This document shows positions 55,898-63,741 of a DNA stretch of 64,000 nucleotides, one piece after another; within the stretch, counting starts at the first letter, position 1; every line of letters starts with the position of its first letter. A program made the translations under genes and the position numbers. Source of the DNA: Streptomyces clavuligerus (GTDB taxonomy: Bacteria; Actinomycetota; Actinomycetes; Streptomycetales; Streptomycetaceae); the NCBI RefSeq assembly GCF_005519465.1, contig NZ_CP027858.1:2666001-2730000 (forward strand), given 5' to 3'. The notes beneath the pieces are model-generated. The model was not told the origin of the DNA and ran no database searches. It worked only from the letters and a program-made list of their open reading frames with translations.

Positions 55898-57109
55898 TCA
55901 GCCCACCGCCTTCACGGCCCGTGCGGGGCGGCCCGGCGCCGTGAACAGCCCGGCGCGCTCGGCGGCGTGGGCGCGCAGCCGGTGGACCGGCCCGAAGAGG
56001 AGTTCGTCGCCCGCCGCGCGCTTGAAGTACAGATGGGCGTCGTGCTCCCAGGTGATGCCGATGCCGCCGTGGAGCTGCACCGCCTCGGCCGTGACCACCC
56101 GTATCGCCTCCAGGCACTGGGCGAGCGCGAGACCCGCGCCACCGGTCTCGCGGGCCGCGTAGAACGCCGCCGCGCGGGCCGTCTGGACCTGGACGTACAG
56201 ATCGGCGAGCCGGTGCCTGACCGCCTGGAAGGAACCGATGGGGCGGCCGAACTGCTCCCGTTCACGGACATAGGAGACCGTGCGGTCCAGGGCGGCGGCC
56301 GCCGCGCCCGCCGCTTCGGCGGCGAGCAGCGCGGCGAAGGAGGCACCGGCTTCGGCCAGCGCCCCCGGCACATCGGCGCGGTCGTCGTCGCCGAGGAGTT
56401 CGGCGGCGGTGTGGCGGAGCTGCACCCGGGCCTGTGCGCGGGTCTCGTCCAGCGCGGTCAGCCGGGTGCGGGAGAGTCCGGGCGCGTCGCCGCGCACCAG
56501 GAACAGCAGGGTCCGGCTGCGGGAGAAGCCGCCGGTGTGGGCGGCGACCAGCAGGAGTTCGGCGCTGTGCCCGCCGAGTACCTGGCCCGCCTCCCCGTAC
56601 AGCAGCCAGTCACCCCCGCGTACGGGCCGGGCCTGGATGCCGCCGGAACGGCCGCCGCCCGCCCACTGCGCCTGGGTGTTGTCGCCGGTCAGGCCGAGGG
56701 CGGCGGGAAGGCTGTCACCCGGGACCGCCAGGGCGCAGGTCAGCGATCCGGTGGCGATCCGGGGCAGCAGCCCGTCCCGCTGGACGGAGGTGCCGAGCGC
56801 GGCGATCAGCGGGGCGGCGAGTCCGGCGGTGGGGAGCAGCGGGGACGGCAGCAGGGCCCGGCCGGTCTCCTCGCAGGCCAGGGCGAGCTCGGCGAGTCGG
56901 CAGCCGACCCCGCCGAACAGTTCGGGCACGGCGAGGCCGGGCAGGCCCAGCTCGCCGGAGAGCCGCCGCCAGAGAATCCGGTCATGGCCCTCCGGGCTGA
57001 GGACCGCTTGTCTGACCTGGTCAGGACCGCTGTGCGCGGTCAGCAGGGCACGCAGGGTGCGGCGGATCTCGTCCTGCTCTTCGCTGAGGGCGGTGCGAGT
57101 GGTGCCCAT
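55898..57109 (-). CDS. Acyl-CoA dehydrogenase family protein
   Basis: 403 aa FAD-dependent dehydrogenase: N-terminal helical domain, central beta domain and C-terminal REREQFGRPIGSFQAVRHRLADLYV and AEAVQLHGGIGITWEHDAHLYF. The glutamate base seen in straight-chain enzymes is not obvious, as in one half of the heteromeric enzymes used for steroid-type substrates in actinobacteria (inference). ATG at 57109; the palindrome at 57127-57141 lies 18 nt upstream. Divergent from the thiolase gene. Confidence 0.92.
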   Translation of the reverse strand: MGTTRTALSEEQDEIRRTLRALLTAHSGPDQVRQAVLSPEGHDRILWRRLSGELGLPGLAVPELFGGVGCRLAELALACEETGRALLPSPLLPTAGLAAPLIAALGTSVQRDGLLPRIATGSLTCALAVPGDSLPAALGLTGDNTQAQWAGGGRSGGIQARPVRGGDWLLYGEAGQVLGGHSAELLLVAAHTGGFSRSRTLLFLVRGDAPGLSRTRLTALDETRAQARVQLRHTAAELLGDDDRADVPGALAEAGASFAALLAAEAAGAAAAALDRTVSYVREREQFGRPIGSFQAVRHRLADLYVQVQTARAAAFYAARETGGAGLALAQCLEAIRVVTAEAVQLHGGIGITWEHDAHLYFKRAAGDELLFGPVHRLRAHAAERAGLFTAPGRPARAVKAVG

Positions 57110-57126
57110 GGGCCCCTCCTCCAGAT

Positions 57127-57141
57127 CTGACGGAGCGTCAT
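57127..57141. promoter_or_regulatory. Operator copy 3, CTGAC-N5-GTCAT
   Basis: CTGACGGAGCGTCAT with a perfect TGACG-N3-CGTCA core, extended to AT-N15-AT-like flanks, 18 nt upstream of the acyl-CoA dehydrogenase start. Confidence 0.65.
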
Positions 57142-57348
57142 ATTAGTTCCGTCGCAGAGGAATGCCCAGTCACCGGAACACCTGACACCGCCGCACTCCG
57201 GCCGGACGCCGATCGTCCACCGGATGTGTGCGCCGACGGTACACCCGTCCCCGATCGAGCGCGTACGCGGGATTGCGCACCCGGCCCGCCCCTGCCCGCG
57301 CGTCCGTGCGCACGCCGGGCCGCGCCACCCGTCCCCGCGACCGGTTTC

Positions 57349-57363
57349 CTGATGTACCGTCAG
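57349..57363. promoter_or_regulatory. Operator copy 4, CTGAT-N5-GTCAG
   Basis: CTGATGTACCGTCAG ends 3 bp before the chosen ATG of the thiolase gene (57367), so a bound repressor would cover the start region. One mismatch in the left half. Confidence 0.6.
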
Positions 57364-57366
57364 ATC

Positions 57367-58536
57367 ATGTCTGCCTCTGCGCGCAAGGTGGCCGTCGCCG
57401 GTGTCTCCCTCGCCGACTGCGGACGCGTCGACGGGCTCACTCCCTACGCCCTGCACGCCCAGGCGGCCCGGCGGGCGCTCGCCGACTCCGGCCTGGACCG
57501 CTCGGTCGTCGACGGCTTCGGCTCGGCGGGGCTCGGCACCTTCGCCCCCATCGAGGTGGCCGAGTATCTCGGGCTCCGGCCGCGCTGGGTCGACTCCACC
57601 TCCGTAGGCGGCGCCACCTGGGAGTTCATGGCCGCGCACGCCGCCGACGCCATCGCCGCCGGGCACGCGAACGCCGTTCTCCTGGTGTACGGGTCCACCG
57701 CCCGCGCCGACCTCGCGGCGGGCCGGCGCACCGCGAACCTGTCCTTCGGCAACCGGGGTCCGCTCCAGTTCGAGGTGGGGTACGGGCATACGCTCGTCGC
57801 CAAGTACGCGATGGCCGCCCGCCGCCATATGCACGAATACGGCACCACGGCGGAGCAGTTGGCCGCCGTCGCGGTCCAGACCCGGGCGCACGCCGCCCGA
57901 AATCCCCGCGCGATGTACCGGACTCCGATCACCGTGGACGAGGTGCTGTCCGGGCCGGTGATCGCGGACCCGTTCACCCGGCTGCACTGCTGCATCCGCA
58001 GCGACGGCGGCTGCGCGGTGCTGCTCGTGGGCGAGGAGTATCTGCCCGATCTGGCCAGGCCGCCGGTGTGGGTGCTCGGCACCGGTGAGCATGTCTCTCA
58101 CACGACGATGTCGGAGTGGGACGACTTCACCGTCTCCCCGGCGGCGGTCTCGGGCCCGCTCGCCTTCGGGCGGGCGGGGCTCACCCCGGACGAGATGGAC
58201 ATCGCCGAGGTGTACGACGCGTTCACCTATATGACGCTGGTGACCCTGGAGGATCTGGGCTTCTGCGCCAAGGGCGAGGGCGGGGCCTTTGTCGAGAATG
58301 GCCGGATCGGGCCCGGTGGCGCGCTGCCCGTGAACACGGACGGAGGCGGGCTCTCCGCCTGCCACCCCGGGATGCGGGGGCTGTTCCTGCTGGTCGAAGC
58401 GGTTAACCAGCTCCGTGGTGAGGCCGGGGAGCGACAGCACCTGCGGCCGGACGGCACCCTGCCCCGGCTGGCCGTGGCCTCCGGGACGGGTGGCTGGTTC
58501 TGTTCCTCGGGAACGGTGGTGCTGGGCGCGGACTGA
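57367..58536 (+). CDS. Thiolase-fold lipid-transfer-type protein (Ltp2/SCP-x-like, no nucleophilic Cys)
   Basis: 389 aa thiolase-like protein: VAVAGVSLADCGRV, ALADSGLDRSVVDGFGSAG, VDSTSVGGATWEFMAAHA, IAEVYDAFTYM, CHPGMRGLFLLVEAVNQL. Where biosynthetic and degradative thiolases have the nucleophilic cysteine it reads STSVGGATWE, as in Ltp2-type retro-aldolases that work with a DUF35 partner on steroid side chains. ATG at 57367, with ATG 57352 inside the operator as an alternative. A 19-bp hairpin covers the stop. The DUF35 candidate partner is 4.4 kb away (62979), behind the same operator type. Confidence 0.88.
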   Translation: MSASARKVAVAGVSLADCGRVDGLTPYALHAQAARRALADSGLDRSVVDGFGSAGLGTFAPIEVAEYLGLRPRWVDSTSVGGATWEFMAAHAADAIAAGHANAVLLVYGSTARADLAAGRRTANLSFGNRGPLQFEVGYGHTLVAKYAMAARRHMHEYGTTAEQLAAVAVQTRAHAARNPRAMYRTPITVDEVLSGPVIADPFTRLHCCIRSDGGCAVLLVGEEYLPDLARPPVWVLGTGEHVSHTTMSEWDDFTVSPAAVSGPLAFGRAGLTPDEMDIAEVYDAFTYMTLVTLEDLGFCAKGEGGAFVENGRIGPGGALPVNTDGGGLSACHPGMRGLFLLVEAVNQLRGEAGERQHLRPDGTLPRLAVASGTGGWFCSSGTVVLGAD

Positions 58537-58571
58537 CGGACGCGGCCGGGTCGGCCGCGTCCGTCAGTCCG
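58529..58571 (+). terminator. Perfect 19-bp hairpin terminator containing the stop codon
   Basis: Arms 58529-58547 and 58553-58571 with a 5-nt loop. The thiolase TGA (58534-58536) is in the left arm. The strongest stem in the window. Confidence 0.93.
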
Positions 58572-58606
58572 GTGGGGGCGGGCCGCCGCACCGGCCGTCC
58601 CTGGCG

Positions 58607-58893
58607 GAAAGGGCCCCGGCGGGTCAGGCGCCGACGGCGAGCGGGCCCCCGGCCGGTCAGACGCCGGAACGGGGTCCCCCGGCCGATCAGACATCGACGG
58701 CGAGCGGGCCCCCGGCCGCTCGGGTGTCGGCGGGGCAGCGAGCCCCTGGGCGGTCAGACGTCGACGGGGAGCGGCCCCCCGGCCAGTCAGGTGTCGGCGG
58801 GGCAGCGGACGCCTGGCGGCTCAGACGTCAACGGCGAGCGGGCCCCCGGGCCGGTCAGGCATCGACGGCGAGCGGACCCCTGGCCGCTCAGGC
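58607..58893. repeat. Degenerate 33-bp minisatellite overlapping GNAT stop codon
   Basis: About eight units, mostly 33 bp (range 30-35), opening GGTCAGAC- or GGTCAGGC-like and containing GACGGCGAGCGGGCCCCC. The array ends at GCTCAGGC, where TCA (58888-58890) is the stop of the GNAT gene. Same period and opening block as the array at 11922, but a different unit body. Confidence 0.88.
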
Positions 58894-59496
58894 GGCGGCG
58901 GGGCGGCGGGCCTCGCGCCACATGCCCCACAGCACCGGACCGCCGCCGGGGAGCTGCACCTCGTGGCTCACAGTGAAGCCGAAATGCTCATAGACAGGGA
59001 GATTGTCCTTCTTGGAGGACTCCAGATAGACCGGCAGCCCCGCCGCGTCGGCCCGGGCGAGACCCGAGCGCAGCAGCGCGCCGCCCTCGCCCTTGCCCTG
59101 GACGGCCGGGTCGGCGCCGATCAGCGCCAGATACCAGTGCGGCTCCCGGGGGGTGTGCTGGGCGGCGGCGCCGACGGCGTCCCGGAACGCCTCGGCCCGG
59201 TCGCCCAGAATCCGCTGGAGCTCCGCGATGGTCTCCCCGTCGGGAACGGCCTTGTCGGCCGCCTCCGCGGGCACCCAGAAGGCGGCGGCGGAACCGGTGC
59301 GCTCGCACACCCCGTTGACGGCGTACTGCCGGGTGAAGATCGTGTCGAAGTAGGTGCCGAGCGACGCCTCGCGCGTGGCGTCCTCGGGGAAGAACCAGCG
59401 CATCATCGGGTCGTCGTCGAAGGCGCGCGCCAGGGCGCCGCTGATCTCCGCGGCATCGTCGAGCGTGGCCGTCCTCGGCATGTTCGTGTTCGCCAT
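58888..59496 (-). CDS. GNAT-family N-acetyltransferase
   Basis: About 202 aa: ATLDDAAEISGALARAFDDDPMM at the start, HWYLALIGADPAVQGKGEGGALL (acetyl-CoA binding Q/R-x-x-G-x-G/A variant) and LPVYLESSKKDNLPVYEHFGF. ATG at 59496 chosen for family fit; the upstream ATG 59511 is also open, and neither has a clear ribosome site. Substrate unknown. Its stop codon is in the repeat array. Confidence 0.9.
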   Translation of the reverse strand: MANTNMPRTATLDDAAEISGALARAFDDDPMMRWFFPEDATREASLGTYFDTIFTRQYAVNGVCERTGSAAAFWVPAEAADKAVPDGETIAELQRILGDRAEAFRDAVGAAAQHTPREPHWYLALIGADPAVQGKGEGGALLRSGLARADAAGLPVYLESSKKDNLPVYEHFGFTVSHEVQLPGGGPVLWGMWREARRPAAA

Positions 59497-59679
59497 AGGT
59501 GCATTGTGCACCCAGTCTTTTCCGCTGCTCGGGGCGGGTCCGACGGGCCATCAGCCATGGCCGGAACCGGCCAGGCCGGACCCCTTCCGCCCGGCTTCCG
59601 CACTGCTTAGAGTCCTGCTCAAGCCGACCGGCACCCCGGTATCGCGCCCCTCTCGCACCCTCAGCCAGGAGCTCCGTAC

Positions 59680-60228
59680 GTGCGCACGTTCGCCAAGTCC
59701 CTCGCCACCGTCGCCGCCGTGGCGGGCGCCCTGCTGGGGACCGCTGGACCGGCCCAGGCCGCCCAGGCCCAGATCGCTCAGGCCCAGGCCGCTCCGGCCG
59801 CTCCGGTCGTGAAGAGCTGGCAGTCGGTGTCCACCGGCCCGACGTGGAACTGCGCGCGGACCGTCGTGCACAAGGCCAAGGCCGATGTCGGCTTCCAGGC
59901 GTGCCTGGTGCGCAACGACAACCACGACGCCCAGGTCGTCCTGGTCGTCGTCAACAACTCCGCGTCCCCCGTCACGATCTCCGGCACGGTCACCGAGGCG
60001 TTCGGCGCCGACGCGAAGTGCGACACCCGCACGCTGGCGGTCGGTGAGCGGCGCGGCTGCTTCGGCTTCACCGGGGCCGTCCCGGAGTGCCTGTTCGGGC
60101 CGGGCATCCCGGACGAGCCCCAGTACGCCGACGGTCTGGTGCGCCTCACCGTGAACGGGGTGGCCCAGTCGATGCGTTCGCCGCAGACGCCCTGCGTGGA
60201 CTCCACGATCCCGTACCCGCCCTTCTGA
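59680..60228 (+). CDS. Secreted protein of unknown function
   Basis: 182 aa. Signal peptide (RTFAKSLATVAAVAGALLG, cleavage after AQA), then an Ala/Gln-rich spacer and a beta-rich mature domain with several cysteines (WNCARTVV, FQACLVRNDN, AKCDTRTL, RGCFGF, PECLF, TPCVDS), probably disulfide-bonded. GTG at 59680 with AGGAG upstream. No family recognised. Confidence 0.82.
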   Translation: MRTFAKSLATVAAVAGALLGTAGPAQAAQAQIAQAQAAPAAPVVKSWQSVSTGPTWNCARTVVHKAKADVGFQACLVRNDNHDAQVVLVVVNNSASPVTISGTVTEAFGADAKCDTRTLAVGERRGCFGFTGAVPECLFGPGIPDEPQYADGLVRLTVNGVAQSMRSPQTPCVDSTIPYPPF

Positions 60229-60254
60229 TCCCTCCCAGGTCCACCCTCCAAACC

Positions 60255-60301
60255 CCCATCCGCGGCGCCGGGCCTTCCCCTCACCCGGCGCCGCGGGTGG
60301 G
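60255..60301. terminator. 18-bp bidirectional terminator
   Basis: Arms 60255-60272 and 60284-60301 (one G-T pair), 11-nt loop. The right arm codes for the last residues of the TetR protein and the loop contains its stop. Confidence 0.85.
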
Positions 60302-60913
60302 GCCCCTCCGGCCGTCCCCGGCACCGTCCCCGGCCCCGGCTTCCTCCGGGATCACCCGCTCGACGAGGGCGGTGAGCAGCGCGGCGGCCTCGTCCGCCGG
60401 GAGGACGTCCGGGAGCGTCAGCCGTTCCAGCATCACCCAGCTCGCGGCGGTATGGATCATGCGGACGGCGTCGGCGTCCCCGGGGAGCCCGGAGGCCAGG
60501 TGGTTGTCGACGTTGAGCCGCAGATCGTCCCTGACCTGCTCGGTCAGCAGGGCGCGCAGGGCGGGGCGGCGGGTGGCCTCAAGCCGCAGCTCCAGCAGGG
60601 CGAGATAGCCGGTGCGGAAGGCCGTGACCCGTTCGACGGCCTCGCCGACCAACTCCGCCAGGTGCTCGCGGCTGACGCGGCCCCGCATCAGCTCCTCGGT
60701 GGCGGCCTCGTCGGGGCGCAGCCGCTCATAGACCCGGGCACCGGCCTGGTTCAGCAGGTCGTCGCGGTTGCCGAAGTAGTTGGACGCGGTGCCCTGGGGG
60801 ACGCCCGCCTCGATGTCGACCGCGCGGAAGGTGAGTCCGCGCGCGCCGTCCCGGGCCAGCACCTCGATGGCCGCGTCGACCAGCGCCGCCCGCCGTGCCA
60901 GGTTCTGCCGCAT
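60281..60913 (-). CDS. TetR-family regulator
   Basis: 210 aa: NLARRAALVDAAIEVLARDG, LTFRAVDIEAGVPQGTASNYF helix-turn-helix, then the YcdC-like ligand domain. ATG at 60913. Divergent from the PNPOx-like gene with a symmetrical site between them (60972-61003), so it probably represses that gene and itself. Confidence 0.93.
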   Translation of the reverse strand: MRQNLARRAALVDAAIEVLARDGARGLTFRAVDIEAGVPQGTASNYFGNRDDLLNQAGARVYERLRPDEAATEELMRGRVSREHLAELVGEAVERVTAFRTGYLALLELRLEATRRPALRALLTEQVRDDLRLNVDNHLASGLPGDADAVRMIHTAASWVMLERLTLPDVLPADEAAALLTALVERVIPEEAGAGDGAGDGRRGPTRGAG

Positions 60914-60971
60914 CGCCCGCTCCCGTTCCGCTCTCTCTGTCCCCCGGCGCGCCCCGGCCGGGGCGCGCCGA

Positions 60972-61003
60972 CCACTATAAGCGGAGTACTACGGATCAAG
61001 TGG
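60972..61003. promoter_or_regulatory. Candidate TetR operator centred on AGTACT
   Basis: CCACT (60972-60976) and AGTGG (60999-61003) are symmetric about the palindrome AGTACT (60985-60990) in the divergent TetR/PNPOx region. Outer and inner parts match; the middle is imperfect. Confidence 0.5.
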
Positions 61004-61018
61004 TGTTGACTGCCCCCC

Positions 61019-61717
61019 ATGAGTCATCACGCCCCGCACCGCCGACGCGACCCCTTCCACGCCCATGACGCGTTCAACGCGCTCCTGCGGGAGCAGCGGG
61101 TCTGGGACATCGATCTGCCCTCCTTCGACCCGTCGGCCGCGCCGGGGGAGCCGCTGCCACTGTTCCAGCAGTGGTTCGCCGAGGCGGTCGCGGCCGAGCA
61201 GCCCGAGCCGCACACGATGGCGCTGGCGACGGTGGACGAGGAGGGGCTCCCGGACGTGCGGACGTTGATGCTGCACGACGCCGACGCCGACGGCTGGCAC
61301 TTCGCCACCCACTCCACCAGCGCGAAGGGCCGCCAGCTCGCGGCGCGCCCGCAGGCCGCGCTGCACTTCTACTGGCCCGCGCTGGCCCGGCAGATCCGGC
61401 TGCGCGGCCCGGTGACGGCGGCGCCCCCGGCCGAGGGCCGCGCCGATCTGGCCGCGCGCTCCACCGGCGCCCTCGCTGCGGCCCTCACCGGCCCGCAGAG
61501 CGAGCCGCTGCCCGACCTGGAGACCCTGTCCCACGCCTCCGCCGCCGCTTGGACCCGCGCCCAGGCCGAACCCGACGCGCCCGTCCCCACCTGGACGAAG
61601 TATGTCCTCGCCCCCCGCGAGGCCGAGTTCTTCCAGGGCGACGCCTGGCGCCGCCACATCCGCCTCCGTTATCACCGCGAGGGCCGCGCCTGGTCCCGTG
61701 AGCTGCTCTGGCCCTGA
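61019..61717 (+). CDS. Pyridoxamine-5'-phosphate-oxidase-like flavoprotein
   Basis: 232 aa: FQQWFAEAVAAEQPEPHTMALATVDEEGLPDVRTLML, WHFATHSTSAKGRQLAARPQAALHFYWP and C-terminal WRRHIRLRYHREGRAWSRELLWP, the split-barrel FMN fold with the PNPOx C-terminal segment. It may oxidise PNP/PMP or act as a related reductase. ATG at 61019, close to the candidate operator; little room for a ribosome site, so perhaps leaderless. Divergent from its probable TetR regulator. Confidence 0.9.
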   Translation: MSHHAPHRRRDPFHAHDAFNALLREQRVWDIDLPSFDPSAAPGEPLPLFQQWFAEAVAAEQPEPHTMALATVDEEGLPDVRTLMLHDADADGWHFATHSTSAKGRQLAARPQAALHFYWPALARQIRLRGPVTAAPPAEGRADLAARSTGALAAALTGPQSEPLPDLETLSHASAAAWTRAQAEPDAPVPTWTKYVLAPREAEFFQGDAWRRHIRLRYHREGRAWSRELLWP

Positions 61718-62021
61718 GCCGCCGCCGCACGTGCGGGGACGGCGGCCCGCGACGACCCGGGGCGCGGGAGACGGCCCGGGGCGCGGGCACGGGCACGGGC
61801 GCGGGCGCGGGGGACGGTGGCCGCCACCGGCGCGGCCCCAGGGCTCGCGGGCGGCGCCCCTCCGGGTACGCCCCTCGCACGTCAGGGGCGCGGCACCCCT
61901 CTCCCCGACGGCTCCCCCGTCGCGCCCACGGCCGCCGCGCGAAGGGAGGTTCGTCCTCGGGTCGGCCGAGCGGCCCCGAGATCCGTGTGTATGGGGGACG
62001 AGCCGACGAGAAGGCGTATAC
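61718..62021. other. Intergenic region with GGGCAC/GGGCGC repeat
   Basis: No gene. A short hexanucleotide run (GGGCAC, GGGCGC; about 61785-61810). The last 40 bp are AT-richer, with TATACA (62017-62022) just before the next gene. Confidence 0.4.
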
Positions 62022-62954
62022 ATGACAATGTGCGCATCGCAGTCCATACTCGTGCATATGACGCCCGAGAGTGCCACCGCCCACGCGGACCAGGGACACC
62101 ACCTCTGCGGCATAGGGGACTTCCTCCGCTCCCGGCGGGCCCGGATCAGCCCCGCCGACGTCGGACTGCCGCACCTCGGCAGGCGGCGCGTCCCCGGGCT
62201 GCGCCGTGAGGAGCTGGCCCAGCTCGCCGGGGTCAGCGCCGACTACTACACCCGGCTGGAGCGCGGACGGGCCCGCAATGTCTCCGACGCCGTCCTCGAC
62301 GCCGTCGCCGACGCGCTCGATCTCGACGACACCGAACGCGGCTACCTCCAGCACCTCGCCCGCCCCTCCCGTATCACCCGTATCGGCCGCTCCCCCCGTC
62401 GGCAGGGCCAGGAGGCCATGACCGTACGGCCCGGTCTGCGCCGGGTGCTGGAGACGCTGGACGGCTCACCGGCGTATGTCCTCGGCCCCTGCGCCGACGT
62501 CGTCGCCTGGAACCGCCCCGCCGACGCCGTCTACGGCTTCAGCGCCCTGCACCCGGACCAGCGCAACGCCGCCCGGCACACCTTCCTCCACCCCGGCGCC
62601 CAGGACTTCTACCCCGAGTGGCGCGCGGTCGCCGCCGAGGTCGTCGTCCTGCTCCATCAGCACGCGCTCGGGGACCCCGGGGACCGCCGTCTCGCACGGC
62701 TCTGCGGCGAACTCGCCGTCCGCAGCGAGCTGTTCCGCCAGATCTGGGCACAGCATCCGCTCGCCGCGAGGACCCATGGGGTGAAACGCATCAACCACCC
62801 CGCCGTGGGCGGGCTCGCGCTCGGATACGAACTCCTCGCCCTCCCCGGCGACCCCCGTCAGACCCTCGTGGTCCTCACGGCGGCCCCGGGCTCACGGACC
62901 TCCCGGCGGCTCCGGTCCCTCACCGACCGGCCCCGGGGCGAGGGACCGCACTGA
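62022..62954 (+). CDS. XRE regulator with MmyB-like ligand-binding domain
   Basis: 310 aa. Helix-turn-helix with the family start LCGIGDFLRSRRARISPADVGLP, RRVPGLRREELAQLAGVSADYYTRLE. MmyB-like PAS-type domain follows (VLETLDGSPAYVLGPCADVVAWN; NAARHTFLHP). In relatives this domain binds fatty acids. ATG at 62022 has GAGAAGG 7 nt upstream; ATG 62028 or 62058 are alternatives, the last with TATACA as a possible -10. Confidence 0.9.
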   Translation: MTMCASQSILVHMTPESATAHADQGHHLCGIGDFLRSRRARISPADVGLPHLGRRRVPGLRREELAQLAGVSADYYTRLERGRARNVSDAVLDAVADALDLDDTERGYLQHLARPSRITRIGRSPRRQGQEAMTVRPGLRRVLETLDGSPAYVLGPCADVVAWNRPADAVYGFSALHPDQRNAARHTFLHPGAQDFYPEWRAVAAEVVVLLHQHALGDPGDRRLARLCGELAVRSELFRQIWAQHPLAARTHGVKRINHPAVGGLALGYELLALPGDPRQTLVVLTAAPGSRTSRRLRSLTDRPRGEGPH

Positions 62955-62978
62955 GGGAACGGGGGCCGGCGAAGGGCC

Positions 62979-63419
62979 CTACGCCGCGGCGGCCCCCGTA
63001 CCCCGGGACGGGCGGAACACCGGCAGCGCCAGGTCGGGGGCCGTACGGCGGAAGGTGGCCTCCAGCGGCATGGAGACGCGCAGGGAGGCCGCGTCGCACT
63101 CGACGATCTCGGTCATCATGCGGGGGCCCTCGGCGAGGTCGACCACGGCGGCGATGTACGGGAGCCGCAGGCTGAACGGGGGCAGGTCGTTGCGGTGCAC
63201 GACGGACCAGGTGTAGAGGGTGGCCCGACCGCTCGCGGTCTCCCAGACGACGTCCGTCGCCCAGCAGAACGGACAGAACTCGCGCGGGTAGTGGTGGGCC
63301 CGGTGGCAGCCCCGGCAGCGGCGGACGAGGAGGCGCCCCTCGGCGGCGGCCTCCCAGTACGGGCGGGTCAGCTCGTCGATCTCGGGCAGCGCCTGCGGAG
63401 GCGGGGTCGGGGCGGTCAT
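62979..63419 (-). CDS. DUF35 OB-fold protein with zinc ribbon, likely thiolase partner
   Basis: 146 aa: a zinc ribbon (RRCRGCHRAHHYPREFCPFC) followed by an OB fold (GRATLYTWSVVHRNDLPPF; PYIAAVVDLAEGPRMMTEI). Such proteins pair with thiolase-like enzymes, as in ChsH2/Ltp2-type aldolase complexes. It is not next to the thiolase at 57367 but shares the same operator type (63461-63475, 42 nt upstream of its ATG). Confidence 0.92.
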   Translation of the reverse strand: MTAPTPPPQALPEIDELTRPYWEAAAEGRLLVRRCRGCHRAHHYPREFCPFCWATDVVWETASGRATLYTWSVVHRNDLPPFSLRLPYIAAVVDLAEGPRMMTEIVECDAASLRVSMPLEATFRRTAPDLALPVFRPSRGTGAAAA

Positions 63420-63460
63420 CCGGCTTCTCCCTGCTCGGCCCAGTCGCGGACGGACCGCTC

Positions 63461-63475
63461 CTGACGTCCTGTCAG
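63461..63475. promoter_or_regulatory. Operator copy 5, CTGAC-N5-GTCAG
   Basis: CTGACGTCCTGTCAG, perfect outer 5-bp arms, between the DUF35 gene (-) and the flavin monooxygenase gene (+). Confidence 0.65.
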
Positions 63476-63741
63476 TTCAGCGGAAGGTCACCGGGCGGCG
63501 CAAGACTCCTGCACCGGGCAGTCCCCGCGCGGGGCGGCGGCCCGGTCCGGTCCGGCCCGCCCGCCTCCGCGAGCCCGCCCGGTCCGGCACGCTCCGGCCC
63601 GATCCAGCTCGGTCCGGCTCGGTCCGGCTCGGTCCGGCTCGGTCCCGTACGGTTTCGTACTGCGCAGGGACGAACGCCCATCCGGGAAATCCGTTCACCA
63701 CAGGGGTCGTTCACCCACCCGCACCACTACGCTCACGCGCC
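63476..63741. other. Intergenic region before flavin monooxygenase
   Basis: No gene supported. It holds the GGCTCGGTCC repeat (63607-63646) and the monooxygenase promoter region. Confidence 0.4.
63607..63646. repeat. 10-bp tandem repeat GCTCGGTCCG x4
   Basis: Four contiguous 10-bp units, the last with one change, about 95 bp upstream of the monooxygenase start. Confidence 0.85.
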
